From assembly GCF_025574485.1 (NCBI RefSeq), contig NZ_JAOBPO010000001.1, positions 813,501-877,500 on the forward strand: a DNA stretch of 64,000 bases, read 5' to 3'. The stretch comes from Kordiimonas aquimaris (GTDB lineage: Bacteria > Pseudomonadota > Alphaproteobacteria > Sphingomonadales > Kordiimonadaceae). The notes under the pieces are model-generated. The model had not been told where the DNA came from and did not search any database. It saw only the letters and a program-made list of their open reading frames with translations. Shown here piece after piece: positions 27,202 through 36,209 of the stretch (position 1 is its first letter; every line of letters begins with the position of its first letter). The position numbers and the translations under genes are program-made.

Positions 27202-27938
27202 GACCTTGCTGCTTTCGGCATCATGTCGGTTTTACCGTCAACAGAACGGGTGTTGCCTGTGTCATCCACAATGTTGCCGTCCGCCATGGATATGACGCGG
27301 TCACATTGGTCTGCAAGTGCTGGGTCGTGCGTGACCAGAATAAGTGTCGATCTGCGGCTTTTGGATAGGTTGAAGATCAGATCAATAATCGCGCGGCCTG
27401 TTTTGCCGTCCAAGTTACCTGTTGGTTCATCGCCGAACAAAATTGCAGGTTCTGGTGCCAGTGCGCGCGCAAGCGCTACGCGTTGCTGTTCGCCGCCTGA
27501 TAATTGCGCAGGATAATGATCCATTCGGTGAGCAAGCCCAACGGCTTCCAGTTCACGAGAGGCGCGATCAAAAGCGTCATTTACTTTTGCCAGTTCAAGC
27601 GGCACAGCAACATTTTCGAGCGCAGTCATCGTGGGAATCAAATGGAAGGCCTGCATTACAATACCAACCCGGCTGAGGCGATGGCGTGCAAGTGTGTCTT
27701 CATCAGCGCCTTCAAATGGAAGGCCGTCAACAATGACGCTACCAGTTGTTGATTGTTCAAGACCTGTCATCAAGCTCATCAAAGATGATTTACCAGAGCC
27801 AGATGGTCCGACAATGCCCACAGTTTCGCCGTCTTCTATTGCGAAATTAATCTTCTTGAGAATGTTTACGGGGCCAGCACCTGACGATAATGTCAGTGAA
27901 ACGTCCTTGAGTTCGATGATAGGTTTTGGCATAGCCAT
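27198..27938 (-). CDS. ABC transporter ATP-binding protein (YbbA type)
   Basis: The nucleotide-binding partner of the permease downstream. Walker A GPSGSGKSS, signature LSGGEQQRVALAR, Walker B AILFGDEPTGNLD and the H-loop THD are all present. I start at ATG 27938, which has GAGAGG 10 bases upstream and begins the family-like MAMPKPIIELKDVSL; a longer open frame to 28094 has no homology. It is divergent from the TesA-like esterase gene, an arrangement also seen with E. coli ybbA and tesA. Confidence 0.95.
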   Translation of the reverse strand: MAMPKPIIELKDVSLTLSSGAGPVNILKKINFAIEDGETVGIVGPSGSGKSSLMSLMTGLEQSTTGSVIVDGLPFEGADEDTLARHRLSRVGIVMQAFHLIPTMTALENVAVPLELAKVNDAFDRASRELEAVGLAHRMDHYPAQLSGGEQQRVALARALAPEPAILFGDEPTGNLDGKTGRAIIDLIFNLSKSRRSTLILVTHDPALADQCDRVISMADGNIVDDTGNTRSVDGKTDMMPKAARS

Positions 27939-28011
27939 TGTAATTTTTCCTCTCGCTGCCACATTAGTGTGGATGTTATTGTTATTACGCTTATAGCTAG
28001 GTGCTCGGATC

Positions 28012-28689
28012 ATGAAGGTCAATCGTCTCACCAAAATATTACTACTAACGCGCAGTTTTTGTGTGCTCGCTTTGTTTGCGATAAGTGGCTCCATTTATGC
28101 GGTGCAAAGCGATAATGAAGACAAAACAGTCCAGGTTTTGGCTTTCGGTGATAGTTTAACGGCTGGTTATGGCTTGCCTGCGGGTGATGGTTTTACCGAT
28201 CAGCTTGAGGTTTGGTTGAATCAAAATATTGATGAGTCGGTTAAGGTTATCAACGCGGGTGTGTCGGGTGATACATCGTCCGGTGGTCGTTCACGCCTTG
28301 ATTGGGCGCTGGCACCGGTTAAAGGCGGGAAGCCAGACCTTGTCATATTGGAGCTGGGCGCAAATGATGCATTGCGCGGTGTTGCGCCAGAAATTACACG
28401 CGACAACATGGATGCAATGGTCAAAACGCTGATGGATCGCGGTATTCCTGTATTGATTGCAGGCATGTTGGCGTCGCCTAGTTGGGGGCCTGACTATCAG
28501 GCTACGTTTGACGCTATTTTCCCTGACCTGAAGGAAAAGTACGATGTACCACTTTACCCATTTTTCTTGGACGGTGTTGCAACGATTGCTTCACTTAATC
28601 AGGAAGATGGTATTCATCCTACCAAAGAAGGCGTCGCTATTATTATAGATAAAATGGGCCCTTACGTGGTACGCGCTCTTTCGAAATAA
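28012..28689 (+). CDS. TesA-like SGNH esterase / arylesterase
   Basis: A 225-residue secreted hydrolase. Residues 1-29 form a signal peptide. The SGNH blocks are AFGDSLTAGYGL (catalytic Ser), the Gly of VSGDTSSGG, GANDALRG (Asn) and DGIHPTKEG (Asp and His). Its closest functional models are TesA thioesterase and periplasmic arylesterases. It faces the YbbA/YbbP operon with a 73-base shared upstream region, so co-regulation is plausible. Confidence 0.92.
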   Translation: MKVNRLTKILLLTRSFCVLALFAISGSIYAVQSDNEDKTVQVLAFGDSLTAGYGLPAGDGFTDQLEVWLNQNIDESVKVINAGVSGDTSSGGRSRLDWALAPVKGGKPDLVILELGANDALRGVAPEITRDNMDAMVKTLMDRGIPVLIAGMLASPSWGPDYQATFDAIFPDLKEKYDVPLYPFFLDGVATIASLNQEDGIHPTKEGVAIIIDKMGPYVVRALSK

Positions 28690-28765
28690 AAAACCGATTA
28701 AATATGTCTGGCCAAATAAAAAAATCTGCGTAGAATCGGTGTATCGCCAATGACAGGAGGTGCAC

Positions 28766-29374
28766 ATGGTCCGACTTTTTGTGGGCTTAGATATTCCTGA
28801 TCTGGTCATTCATGACCTTGCTCCAGCACGCGGTGGCGTCGAAGGTGCGCACTGGCAACGTGATAATCAACTTCATATGACACTCGCTTTTATTGGCGAT
28901 GTGTCTGTCAAAACTGCCCGTGAAATTGAAGATGCTTTATCCCGTATCCGCTTTGAACCGTTTCAGCTTTCACTACACGGTGTAGGTTTGTTCGGTAAAC
29001 CAAGACACCCCAAAGCATTGTGGGCAGGTGTGCAGGACAAGAAGCCACTGCAACATCTGCACGAGAAAGTCATAGCGTCGCTGGATCGAATTGATGTGGA
29101 TGTTGAGCGCCGAAAATATAAGCCACATGTCACTTTGGCGCGTTTCAGGCGCGGTGCTCAGGCGCGTGTCGGTGACTGGCTCACAAACAATGAAATTTTG
29201 CACACACGATCGGTTGAGGTTGGCAATTTTGTGCTGTTTTCCAGTGAGCGTACCTCTGAAGGGTCATATTACCGGCATGAAGCTGTTTACAGCGCGACAG
29301 GTATGGATGTTATTCACGAGAGCGATTTGCCGGAATATGCTGGTAACTCATGGCCTGCATTTGGGGCTGTTTAA
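28766..29374 (+). CDS. thpR: RNA 2',3'-cyclic phosphodiesterase
   Basis: A 202-residue 2H phosphoesterase. The two catalytic HXTX motifs are HMTLAFIGDV and HVTLARFRRG, about 90 residues apart as expected. Start ATG 28766 has a perfect AGGAGG 5 bases upstream; the GTG at 28760 lies inside that site. The family hydrolyses 2',3'-cyclic phosphate ends and can ligate 2'-5' RNA in vitro. The C-terminal YYRHEAVYSA is typical. Confidence 0.92.
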   Translation: MVRLFVGLDIPDLVIHDLAPARGGVEGAHWQRDNQLHMTLAFIGDVSVKTAREIEDALSRIRFEPFQLSLHGVGLFGKPRHPKALWAGVQDKKPLQHLHEKVIASLDRIDVDVERRKYKPHVTLARFRRGAQARVGDWLTNNEILHTRSVEVGNFVLFSSERTSEGSYYRHEAVYSATGMDVIHESDLPEYAGNSWPAFGAV

Positions 29375-29386
29375 ATAATAAATAGC

Positions 29387-30331
29387 CTAGGGGCTAACAT
29401 TTGGTGGTGACGCTGCGGTTATATCTTCATGGTTGGCTTTAAGTTGTTCTGCAATTGACATAACGGCATCCATGATCACGTCACGTTGACGCCATTGCAG
29501 GAAGTGGTTCATTCCTTCGATCTTAATGACATCCAGACTTTGGGCATTGGTCATGGTGCGCTGCATGAACGGAACATTTTTGTAGGGTACCAGTTCATCT
29601 TCGGTGCCATGCACAATAACAACCGGTTGCGTAATGGTTGCCAGTTTTGGTTCAAGTAAACGAAGCTCATCTTCAAGCGCGATAAGTTCCCGGTTAGAAT
29701 GGCGCGCAACTTTTGGCAGTAACCAGCTAATCGGTGGTATGTTACCAATGTACTGAATAAACAATACATCTTCTAGCTCAGGGTCCAGCGCACCGGCTAA
29801 CACCGCAATGCCGCCTACTTGATCTGGGTAATTGGCGGCAGCAGCTGCAACAATTGGTCCGCCAAGAGAATGGCCTGCCAGAATGGTTTTTCGTCCATCT
29901 CGCTCAACAAATAGAGGCGCGATAGCTGCTGCCTGGTCATCAAGAGCAACAAGTTGTTTCTTCGGTTTTGTTAAACCAAAGCCTGGGCGATCAATGGCAA
30001 TAAATTCGAAACCTTCAGGTACACCGCGTAGCATGTCGACCCAGTTGCCGCCGGCGTCTCCGGGTGTGCCGTTCACAAAGATGACGCGCTGACCACTTGG
30101 ATCACCGCTTCGTAGATAGCTCAGCTCTATGCCTTTGCCGACATCGACAGAAATAGTTTCACGTTGGATAAATTCGTCGCTGACAAAGTCAGATTCAAAA
30201 TCAAAGAATGTTGAAGCGCATCCAAGTAATAGAAATGGCAATGCCACAATAGTGGCCCAGAAACGAAATGACCGCAGGATTTTTACTTTTTTGGGCATTG
30301 AGGTATGTTCCGTCGCATTAGTAATAACCAT
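29387..30331 (-). CDS. Alpha/beta hydrolase, putative lipoprotein
   Basis: A 314-residue protein with an N-terminal hydrophobic segment and a lipobox LLGC (Cys38), then an alpha/beta hydrolase domain: NGTPGDAG for the oxyanion region, AGHSLGGP with nucleophile S155, and GMNHFLQW with the His. The start is uncertain: ATG 30298 would leave a shorter and more normal signal sequence, but neither has a clear ribosome binding site. Substrate unknown. Confidence 0.82.
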   Translation of the reverse strand: MVITNATEHTSMPKKVKILRSFRFWATIVALPFLLLGCASTFFDFESDFVSDEFIQRETISVDVGKGIELSYLRSGDPSGQRVIFVNGTPGDAGGNWVDMLRGVPEGFEFIAIDRPGFGLTKPKKQLVALDDQAAAIAPLFVERDGRKTILAGHSLGGPIVAAAAANYPDQVGGIAVLAGALDPELEDVLFIQYIGNIPPISWLLPKVARHSNRELIALEDELRLLEPKLATITQPVVIVHGTEDELVPYKNVPFMQRTMTNAQSLDVIKIEGMNHFLQWRQRDVIMDAVMSIAEQLKANHEDITAASPPNVSP

Positions 30332-30377
30332 TATATAGGTAGTTTCTTTTTATCTAACAGATCACATTCCGGTGACA

Positions 30378-31253
30378 TTAAAAACCAAGTTCGTCGAGGC
30401 GTTCATGAATCTGATCCAGATAGCTGCCGCCAAAAATACGCAAGTGCACCAAAAGAGGCCATAGCTGGTATACCGCGCATCGTTGGCTATGAAACCCTTT
30501 ATCGATAAAGCTTTGAGTTGAATAAGCGCTAAAGAAATTTTCATGAAGTCCGCCCATCAGTGCAATGAAGGCAAGGTCCATTTCATGGTGACCATACGAA
30601 ATAGCCGGGTCTATGAATCCTGCAACTTTATCATCATTAAATAACATATTGCCGGCCCATAAGTCGCCGTGCAGCAAACTGGGTGTAGGTTGCGCAGGAA
30701 TTAAGTCGGACAGCCGTTCACTTAAGTTTTCGATGCGTTTCATTGTCTCTGGCGGCATCCGCTGTGTGCGCAAACACGAAGTTGCCATTGCCATTAATCG
30801 ACGATCACGAAAAAAGTCCACCCAGTTATCTGTTGGCTGGTTTTGCTGTGGCAGTGGTCCGATGAAGGTATCTTTGTTTAGTCCGTAATGAGTTTTTTTG
30901 CCTTTTGGCTGTGATGCATGCAGTGCTGAAATATGGATTGCAGCACCCTCTGCGGCTTCGGCTGTTGTGCTCATCCCGGTGTTTTCAATATGACTGATGA
31001 TCAGCACGCCTTTTGTCTGAAACAAAACATCTGGAACCGGTAGTTTTGAGCTGCTGGCAAGATGTTTCAGCATCATTTTTTCGGATGCGGTTGTGTCAGG
31101 TTGATCGATGCGCGGGCGTTTTGCCACAACAAAGCGACCATCTGATAAAGTAAGACACGAAACATCTGCGATATCGCCGCCGGCAAGTGGCTTTGCATGC
31201 ATGATTTTGGCGTTTAACGCTTGTTCAATTTTATGACTAATTGCACCAGACAT
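30378..31253 (-). CDS. Fructosamine kinase family protein
   Basis: A 291-residue kinase-like protein. The catalytic HGDLWAGNML and metal-binding FIDPAISYGHHEMDL motifs are clear, along with the N-terminal VAKRPRIDQ Lys. Family members phosphorylate ketosamines such as ribulosamine- or fructosamine-modified proteins or small molecules to reverse glycation. It lies 5 bases after the phosphatase gene, a common pairing in bacteria. Confidence 0.93.
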   Translation of the reverse strand: MSGAISHKIEQALNAKIMHAKPLAGGDIADVSCLTLSDGRFVVAKRPRIDQPDTTASEKMMLKHLASSSKLPVPDVLFQTKGVLIISHIENTGMSTTAEAAEGAAIHISALHASQPKGKKTHYGLNKDTFIGPLPQQNQPTDNWVDFFRDRRLMAMATSCLRTQRMPPETMKRIENLSERLSDLIPAQPTPSLLHGDLWAGNMLFNDDKVAGFIDPAISYGHHEMDLAFIALMGGLHENFFSAYSTQSFIDKGFHSQRCAVYQLWPLLVHLRIFGGSYLDQIHERLDELGF

Positions 31254-31258
31254 AAGAT

Positions 31259-31732
31259 TTAAAAATGCTTCTGTTTGATATGGCTCAGTAGCCCTTCTGC
31301 TGCTTTTTCAGCGGCAGCAAAGCATTCCGCGAAACCATTATCACGCCCATAATAAGGATCCGGCATCTCGTTGATAGGAACATCGGGTGCAAACTTTAGA
31401 AACATATGGATACGTTCCTGGTATTCAGCTGGGCAGTTGGCCATAAGGTCGCGGAAGTTTTCATTGTCCATCGCCATAATATAATCGAAAGCTTCATAGT
31501 CGTTATTTGCGACCTTTCGTGATCGTTGATTAGTTATGTCAACGCCTTTGGCATGTGCGGCCTTTTGTGCTCGCTCGTCAGGCAATGAACCAGCGTGGTA
31601 GTCGATTGTGCCTGCGCTATCGATTTTAATTTCATCCACCAAGCCAGCAATTTCAACAGCAGCCTTAAAAGCACCTTCCGCCATAGGCGAGCGACATATA
31701 TTACCCATACATACAAAAAGAACCGATACCAA
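31259..31732 (-). CDS. Low-molecular-weight protein-tyrosine phosphatase
   Basis: The N-terminal CX5R loop FVCMGNICRS carries the nucleophilic Cys (C8) and Arg (R14), and MPDPYYG near residue 117 holds the acid/base Asp. I use TTG 31732 as start because AGGAG lies 6 bases before it; TTG 31738 would be too close to that site. The enzyme is coupled to the fructosamine kinase gene, so protein-damage repair or phosphate removal from repaired products is possible (inference). Confidence 0.92.
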   Translation of the reverse strand: MVSVLFVCMGNICRSPMAEGAFKAAVEIAGLVDEIKIDSAGTIDYHAGSLPDERAQKAAHAKGVDITNQRSRKVANNDYEAFDYIMAMDNENFRDLMANCPAEYQERIHMFLKFAPDVPINEMPDPYYGRDNGFAECFAAAEKAAEGLLSHIKQKHF

Positions 31733-31802
31733 ACCCAACTCCTGCTTGTTCTTGCTGGCTAAGATAGTAACCTACGAGCTAGCTTGTTTTAAGGAAAGTG
31801 TT

Positions 31803-32519
31803 TTGGCGAAATATAAGAACATTGTCGTGCTAACGGGGGCTGGTATCTCAGCAGAATCCGGCGTGGCTACATTTCGCGATAACGGCGGCTTATGGGAGCA
31901 GCACCGTGTTCAGGATGTTGCCACACCTGAAGCTTTTGCGCGAGACCCTGAACTTGTTCAACGTTTTTATAATGCCCGCCGGCAGAATGTTGGAAGTGTG
32001 GAACCCAATGCAGCTCATGTTGCATTGGCGAACTTGGAGCAAGCATCAGATACGCATGTAACAATTATAACCCAGAATGTTGACGATCTGCATGAGCGGG
32101 CAGGTAGTAAGAATGTGCTGCATATGCACGGTGAGCTGTGCAAGGTGCGCTGCATACATTGCAATAGCGTGCATCACTGGCAAGGCGATTGTACGCAGCA
32201 AACAAAATGTCCCAAATGCGGTGCAATGCCAGCACTTCGTCCTCATATTGTTTGGTTTGGTGAAATACCGTTCTATATGGATGAAATTGAAGACCTGCTT
32301 TATAAGTGCGACCTGTTTGTTTCCGTTGGCACGAGTGGTACCGTCTATCCTGCGGCCGGTTTTGTGAATGCGATAAATGCATATGGACGTGCACATACCG
32401 CAGAGATAAACCTTGAGCCAAGTGAGGGCATAAGCAATTTTGCGGAAGCACGGCACGGCAAAGCGGGAGATTTGCTTCCTGTGTTTGTTGAGGAAATTAT
32501 ACGTTCAGGAGAACCGTAA
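31803..32519 (+). CDS. cobB: NAD-dependent protein deacylase, class III sirtuin
   Basis: A 238-residue sirtuin: GAGISAESGVATFRD, TQNVDDLHERAG, the catalytic His in HMHGEL and four zinc Cys (CIHC and CPKC). FYNARR has Tyr and Arg three apart, the pair linked to desuccinylase/demalonylase activity in class III sirtuins. Start TTG 31803 fits AAGGA 7 bases upstream; the longer frame to 31608 overlaps the divergent phosphatase gene and lacks homology. Its stop overlaps the start of phhB. Confidence 0.92.
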   Translation: MAKYKNIVVLTGAGISAESGVATFRDNGGLWEQHRVQDVATPEAFARDPELVQRFYNARRQNVGSVEPNAAHVALANLEQASDTHVTIITQNVDDLHERAGSKNVLHMHGELCKVRCIHCNSVHHWQGDCTQQTKCPKCGAMPALRPHIVWFGEIPFYMDEIEDLLYKCDLFVSVGTSGTVYPAAGFVNAINAYGRAHTAEINLEPSEGISNFAEARHGKAGDLLPVFVEEIIRSGEP

Positions 32520-32818
32520 TGAGTGACCGGCCTACTAAATTATCTGATACTGCACGTAATGACGCGTTGGCCTTGCTGGCTGGCTGGTCATACGATGTGG
32601 CTGATATGGCGCTTAAAAAGACATATATGTTTGGTGATTTTAGTGAAGCCTGGGCATTTATGAATCGTGCCGCTTTGCTTGCTGAAAAGATGGACCATCA
32701 TCCTGAGTGGTTCAATGTTTACAACCGCGTTGAAGTTAAAATGACAACGCACGATGCGGACGGTGTCACTGAACTGGACATCAAGATGGCAACAGCAATG
32801 GAGGCCTTTGCAAGCTAG
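32519..32818 (+). CDS. phhB: 4a-hydroxytetrahydrobiopterin dehydratase
   Basis: A 99-residue pterin-4a-carbinolamine dehydratase. The motif KMDHHPEWFNVYNRVEVKMT includes the paired catalytic His residues, and HDADGVTELDI the third His. The enzyme recycles the pterin cofactor of aromatic hydroxylases; no hydroxylase is in this window. It shares a TAATG overlap with the sirtuin gene, and AGGAGA precedes it. Confidence 0.95.
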   Translation: MSDRPTKLSDTARNDALALLAGWSYDVADMALKKTYMFGDFSEAWAFMNRAALLAEKMDHHPEWFNVYNRVEVKMTTHDADGVTELDIKMATAMEAFAS

Positions 32819-32873
32819 AATAATTAGAGCATTCGCTTTATTTAACTGTTTGTTGGGTACTTCAGTTTTGAAG

Positions 32874-33785
32874 TCACTTTTGAGTAAGCCAATATTGAAG
32901 TAGGTCATATGCGATAGCAATGGCTGGCGGTACCAGCATATCGGGTGTTTCTCCCCTTAAGGATGCTCTTATCTCATCTTTAGTGACCCATCTGGCATCA
33001 TCAATTTCCTTTTCATCCAGGGTTAGCTTTGTGTCTTCAACCTGGGCCATGCATCCAATCATCAGGCTGGACGGCCACGGCCATGGTTGATTGGCCACAA
33101 TCTCCACACTGGTTGCCGTAACGCCTGCTTCTTCCATCAGTTCGCGGGCAACTGCTTCTTCAATGGTTTCGCCGGGTTCCATGAAACCGGCAAGCGCGGA
33201 AAAGAAGTTGGGCGGTAGATGTGGTCCTCGCCCAAGCAAGGCTTTGTCGCCGTGACATGCAAGCATGATCACCACAGGGTCTGTGCGTGGGAAGTGGTTT
33301 TTACCGCATGTTTGGCATTGCCGTTCGTATCCAGCTTTTACTAATTGCGATTCGCTGCCGCAATTGGAGCAAAATCGGTGGCTGGTATGCCAACTAAGTA
33401 CAGATTTGGCTTGTGCGATGATGCCAAGTTCAGGATGAGCGTGTCCTGCTTTCATCGCAATACCGCGTGCATCCCGAAACTTCGATTCGCCGAACATGTC
33501 CACAAAATCATCAACGCCGCCGCTTAATGTCGCTGCATAACGGTGTATATTGTCACTGATGCCGAGAAATATTTTTTCTGCGACCGGTAGATACCTGCAT
33601 TGGCTTGCCGAAAGCCAGGTAATCTCTCCTATTGGCCCGGTTAATATCTGCTCCTCAACGAAGACCATAATCCGTGCGGTATCCGCGTCTGCCAAAGCGC
33701 CGAGTATCTCTGGGTCCGTGCGCAAATGATCAGCTCTGTCCATCGTACTGCCGGAAAAGAATGTCTGTATTGATGAGAGCGCCAT
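32874..33785 (-). CDS. nudC: NADH pyrophosphatase / NAD-cap decapping Nudix hydrolase
   Basis: A 303-residue NudC. Zinc ribbon Cys residues are at 139, 142, 157 and 160, the Nudix box runs from G200 to V222 with the full GX5EX7REXXEEXG pattern, and NQPWPWPSS matches the NADH-specific SQPWPFP-type motif. It hydrolyses NAD(H) and can remove the NAD cap from RNA. Divergent from the SRP RNA gene. Confidence 0.95.
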   Translation of the reverse strand: MALSSIQTFFSGSTMDRADHLRTDPEILGALADADTARIMVFVEEQILTGPIGEITWLSASQCRYLPVAEKIFLGISDNIHRYAATLSGGVDDFVDMFGESKFRDARGIAMKAGHAHPELGIIAQAKSVLSWHTSHRFCSNCGSESQLVKAGYERQCQTCGKNHFPRTDPVVIMLACHGDKALLGRGPHLPPNFFSALAGFMEPGETIEEAVARELMEEAGVTATSVEIVANQPWPWPSSLMIGCMAQVEDTKLTLDEKEIDDARWVTKDEIRASLRGETPDMLVPPAIAIAYDLLQYWLTQK

Positions 33786-33842
33786 AAGTGGTCCTTGTAA
33801 GAGGTCAGTATAATTACTTTAACCTAGCGTGCGCTTATTCTC

Positions 33843-33872
33843 TTGCAAGTTTTGATGACATTCGCCATATAA
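33843..33872 (+). promoter_or_regulatory. Promoter of the SRP RNA gene
   Basis: TTGCAA (33843-33848) and ATATAA (33867-33872) are separated by 18 bases. Transcription would begin about 6-8 bases later, at the first base of the predicted RNA stem near 33878. The agreement between promoter and RNA structure supports both calls. Confidence 0.6.
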
Positions 33873-33877
33873 GCCGC

Positions 33878-33970
33878 GGGAGCGCCGGCGGACATTCCGC
33901 TCGCCAAGCCGGTCAGGTCCGAAAGGAAGCAGCCGTAACGAGTTGTGCGTGGGTCGTTTGGCTCTCCCAC
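33878..33970 (+). ncRNA. ffs: Signal recognition particle RNA (small, 4.5S type)
   Basis: The universal SRP apical domain is present at 33911-33934: GGTCAGGTCCGAAAGGAAGC, which includes the GGAA tetraloop and the Ffh-binding bulge. The outer stem pairs GGGAGCGCC (33878-33886) with GGCTCTCCC (33960-33968). With Ffh this RNA targets membrane proteins to SecYEG. Its place just before dnaX is the classic arrangement. The ends are accurate to a few bases only. Confidence 0.95.
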
Positions 33971-34068
33971 CCTTCTAAAAATTTTGACGTGAAGCGCGTG
34001 AATAACTTTTACGCGGACTGCTTTCCTGCTAATCATGCGGGTGAATACCCCTTGGGAGCAGTGTAAGT

Positions 34069-35868
34069 ATGAGCGATAACACCAACGACCAGAATTATCG
34101 GGTTCTTGCCCGAAAGTACCGCCCTTCTGATTTTGACAGCTTGATCGGTCAGGATGCCATGGTGCGTACGCTTTCCAATGCGATTGATACTGGCCGTTTG
34201 GCGCATGCTTTTATTTTAACAGGTGTTCGCGGTGTAGGTAAAACCACAACAGCGCGCATTATTGCAAAAGCACTAAATTGTACCAGTGTTGAGGGCCCCA
34301 CCATCAATCCGTGCGGTGAGTGCGACAATTGCAATTCGATTGCACAATCGCGCCATGTTGATGTGCTGGAAATGGATGCTGCATCACGTACCGGTGTTGA
34401 CGATATTCGTGAGATTATTGAAAGCGTTCGCTATGCGCCGGTGTCTGCGCGCTATAAAATCTATATTATCGATGAAGTACACATGTTGTCGAAAAACGCA
34501 TTTAATGCGTTATTGAAGACGCTGGAAGAACCTCCTGAGCATGTAAAATTTATCTTTGCGACAACAGAGATTAGAAAGCTACCGGTTACGGTTCTGTCAC
34601 GTTGTCAACGCTTTGACCTAAAGCGTGTGGAAGCTGACACGCTCATTGCGCACTTAGCGAAGCTGGTTGCAAACGAAAACTGCACAGCAGAAGACGGTGC
34701 GCTGAAGTTAATAGCACGTGCGGCGGAAGGTTCTGTTCGGGATAGTTTGTCGCTTTTGGATCAGGCGATTGCCCACGGTGCTGGCGCCGTAACTGAAGGG
34801 CAAGTACGCGACATGCTTGGTCTTGCTGACCGTGCGCAGGTGTTGGACTTATTTGAGCAGATCATGCGCGGTGATATTGCTGCCGCGATTACAACACTGC
34901 GCCAACAGTATGACAGTGGTGCTGACCCTGTTGTTGTGATTAATGATTTGCTTGAAGTGTTGCATTGGTTAACGCGGCTTAAAGTAACACCGGATACCGG
35001 TGTAGATACACTGGTATCGGAAGCAGAAAAAGAACAAGGTGGCAAGATGGCCGCGGGTCTGTCGATGCCTCACCTGACACGTGCCTGGCAGATGCTGATG
35101 AAGGGCCTTGGTGAAGTGCGCGTGGCACCAAGTGCGATCGCTGCCGCCGAGATGGTGCTGATCAGGCTTGCTTATGCATCCAATCTGCCGAGCCCTGCTG
35201 ATTTGGTAAAAAAAATCACGAGTACACCTTCTGTCGCTGGTGCGCCGGTTTCAGGTTCATCTCCCACGGGAGGCGGTGCCGTGGCTCAAGCGGCTGGGAC
35301 ACAACATCAGCAACAACAGACCTCTGGGCCAACAGCAAGTGCTGTGTCTAATGTTGTTGCGCTTCACGCCAGTGGCGCAAATGATCATGCAAAACACCCA
35401 ATGCCAATTAGTTTTGAAAAAATGGTCGCGTTATTTCAGGCTGAAAAAGAGGGCATTCTGGCAACGGTGTTAACCGATCATATTCGATTGGTTGAATACA
35501 AGTCGGGCGCATTCACTGTTACAACAACGCGTCAAACCCCAAATGATTTTATCATGCGTGTCAAGCAATGCCTAAAAGCATGGACTGACCATGATTGGGC
35601 AATCAGCATTGCGCAACCAACTGCTGCTGCCAGCAGTGATGTAACACTTAAAGAGCAGCATGATGCACGTAACAAAAAACGCCGCGAAGAAACACTGGAA
35701 GACCCGGCAGTGAAATCACTGCTAAGTGTTTTTCCTGAAGCGAAGTTACTGACAGTGCGTGACCGTCGTAGCGCTGAAGATGATATGCTGGATGATGTTC
35801 TGGCAAACGCAGGCGATGATGAGATGCTGAACTATGACGACGAAGTACCCAGTGATTTTGATTTTTAG
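34069..35868 (+). CDS. dnaX: DNA polymerase III gamma/tau subunit
   Basis: The clamp-loader ATPase. Walker A GVRGVGKTTTAR, the zinc module (CGECDNC), Walker B IIDEVHMLS and sensor LSRCQRFDLKR are in the first 220 residues; a clamp-loader collar follows to about 375, then a low-complexity linker (Gln/Ser/Thr/Gly rich) and a C-terminal polymerase-binding region. At 599 residues it is tau-length. A run of eight A at 35208-35215 lies at the collar/linker border and could yield a gamma form. It is followed by ybaB and recR. Confidence 0.97.
   Translation: MSDNTNDQNYRVLARKYRPSDFDSLIGQDAMVRTLSNAIDTGRLAHAFILTGVRGVGKTTTARIIAKALNCTSVEGPTINPCGECDNCNSIAQSRHVDVLEMDAASRTGVDDIREIIESVRYAPVSARYKIYIIDEVHMLSKNAFNALLKTLEEPPEHVKFIFATTEIRKLPVTVLSRCQRFDLKRVEADTLIAHLAKLVANENCTAEDGALKLIARAAEGSVRDSLSLLDQAIAHGAGAVTEGQVRDMLGLADRAQVLDLFEQIMRGDIAAAITTLRQQYDSGADPVVVINDLLEVLHWLTRLKVTPDTGVDTLVSEAEKEQGGKMAAGLSMPHLTRAWQMLMKGLGEVRVAPSAIAAAEMVLIRLAYASNLPSPADLVKKITSTPSVAGAPVSGSSPTGGGAVAQAAGTQHQQQQTSGPTASAVSNVVALHASGANDHAKHPMPISFEKMVALFQAEKEGILATVLTDHIRLVEYKSGAFTVTTTRQTPNDFIMRVKQCLKAWTDHDWAISIAQPTAAASSDVTLKEQHDARNKKRREETLEDPAVKSLLSVFPEAKLLTVRDRRSAEDDMLDDVLANAGDDEMLNYDDEVPSDFDF
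35208..35215 (+). other. A8 slippery run in dnaX
   Basis: In frame the run reads GTA AAA AAA ATC at codons 380-383, so A AAA AAA fits the -1 slippage heptamer rule. After a -1 shift 45 codons follow before TAA at 35349, giving a product of about 427 residues, close to the 431 of E. coli gamma. A short CTCC/GGAG hairpin at 35261-35272 is too far to be a typical stimulator. Whether slippage happens is not known. Confidence 0.45.
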
Positions 35869-35885
35869 AACAAGAGTTTGATACC

Positions 35886-36209
35886 ATGAAAAACCTGACC
35901 GAAATGATGAAAAAAGCCCAGGAAATGCAAGCCAAAATGGGAGATATGCAAGCAGGCCTTGCTGACGCAACCGTAGAAGGTGTTGCCGGTGCAGGCATGG
36001 TGAAGGTCACATTAAACGGCCAAGGTGACATGAAGGCTGTTTCCATTGATGATAGCTTGTTCTCAAGCGAAGACCGTGAAGTGCTGGAAGACCTGATTGT
36101 GGCAGCGCATACCCAGGCCAAAGCAAAAGTGGCGGACCTAGCAGCGGAGCAGATGAAAGACCTCACCGGTGGCCTTGAGTTGCCTGCTGGTTTCAAAATG
36201 CCGTTTTAG
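35886..36209 (+). CDS. YbaB/EbfC nucleoid-associated protein
   Basis: A 107-residue DNA-binding dimer of the YbaB/EbfC family: the N-terminal helix MKNLTEMMKKAQEMQAKM, GMVKVTLNGQGDMKAVSID and EDLIVAAHTQAKAKV, with a C-terminal GGLELPAGF. The order dnaX-ybaB-recR is highly conserved, though here a GIY-YIG gene is inserted before recR. Confidence 0.96.
   Translation: MKNLTEMMKKAQEMQAKMGDMQAGLADATVEGVAGAGMVKVTLNGQGDMKAVSIDDSLFSSEDREVLEDLIVAAHTQAKAKVADLAAEQMKDLTGGLELPAGFKMPF

Noticed and set aside
35240-35473. A 77-codon frame inside dnaX
   Set aside because: It is the +1 frame of the linker region; it could only matter if slippage in that direction occurs, and it has no start signal of its own.
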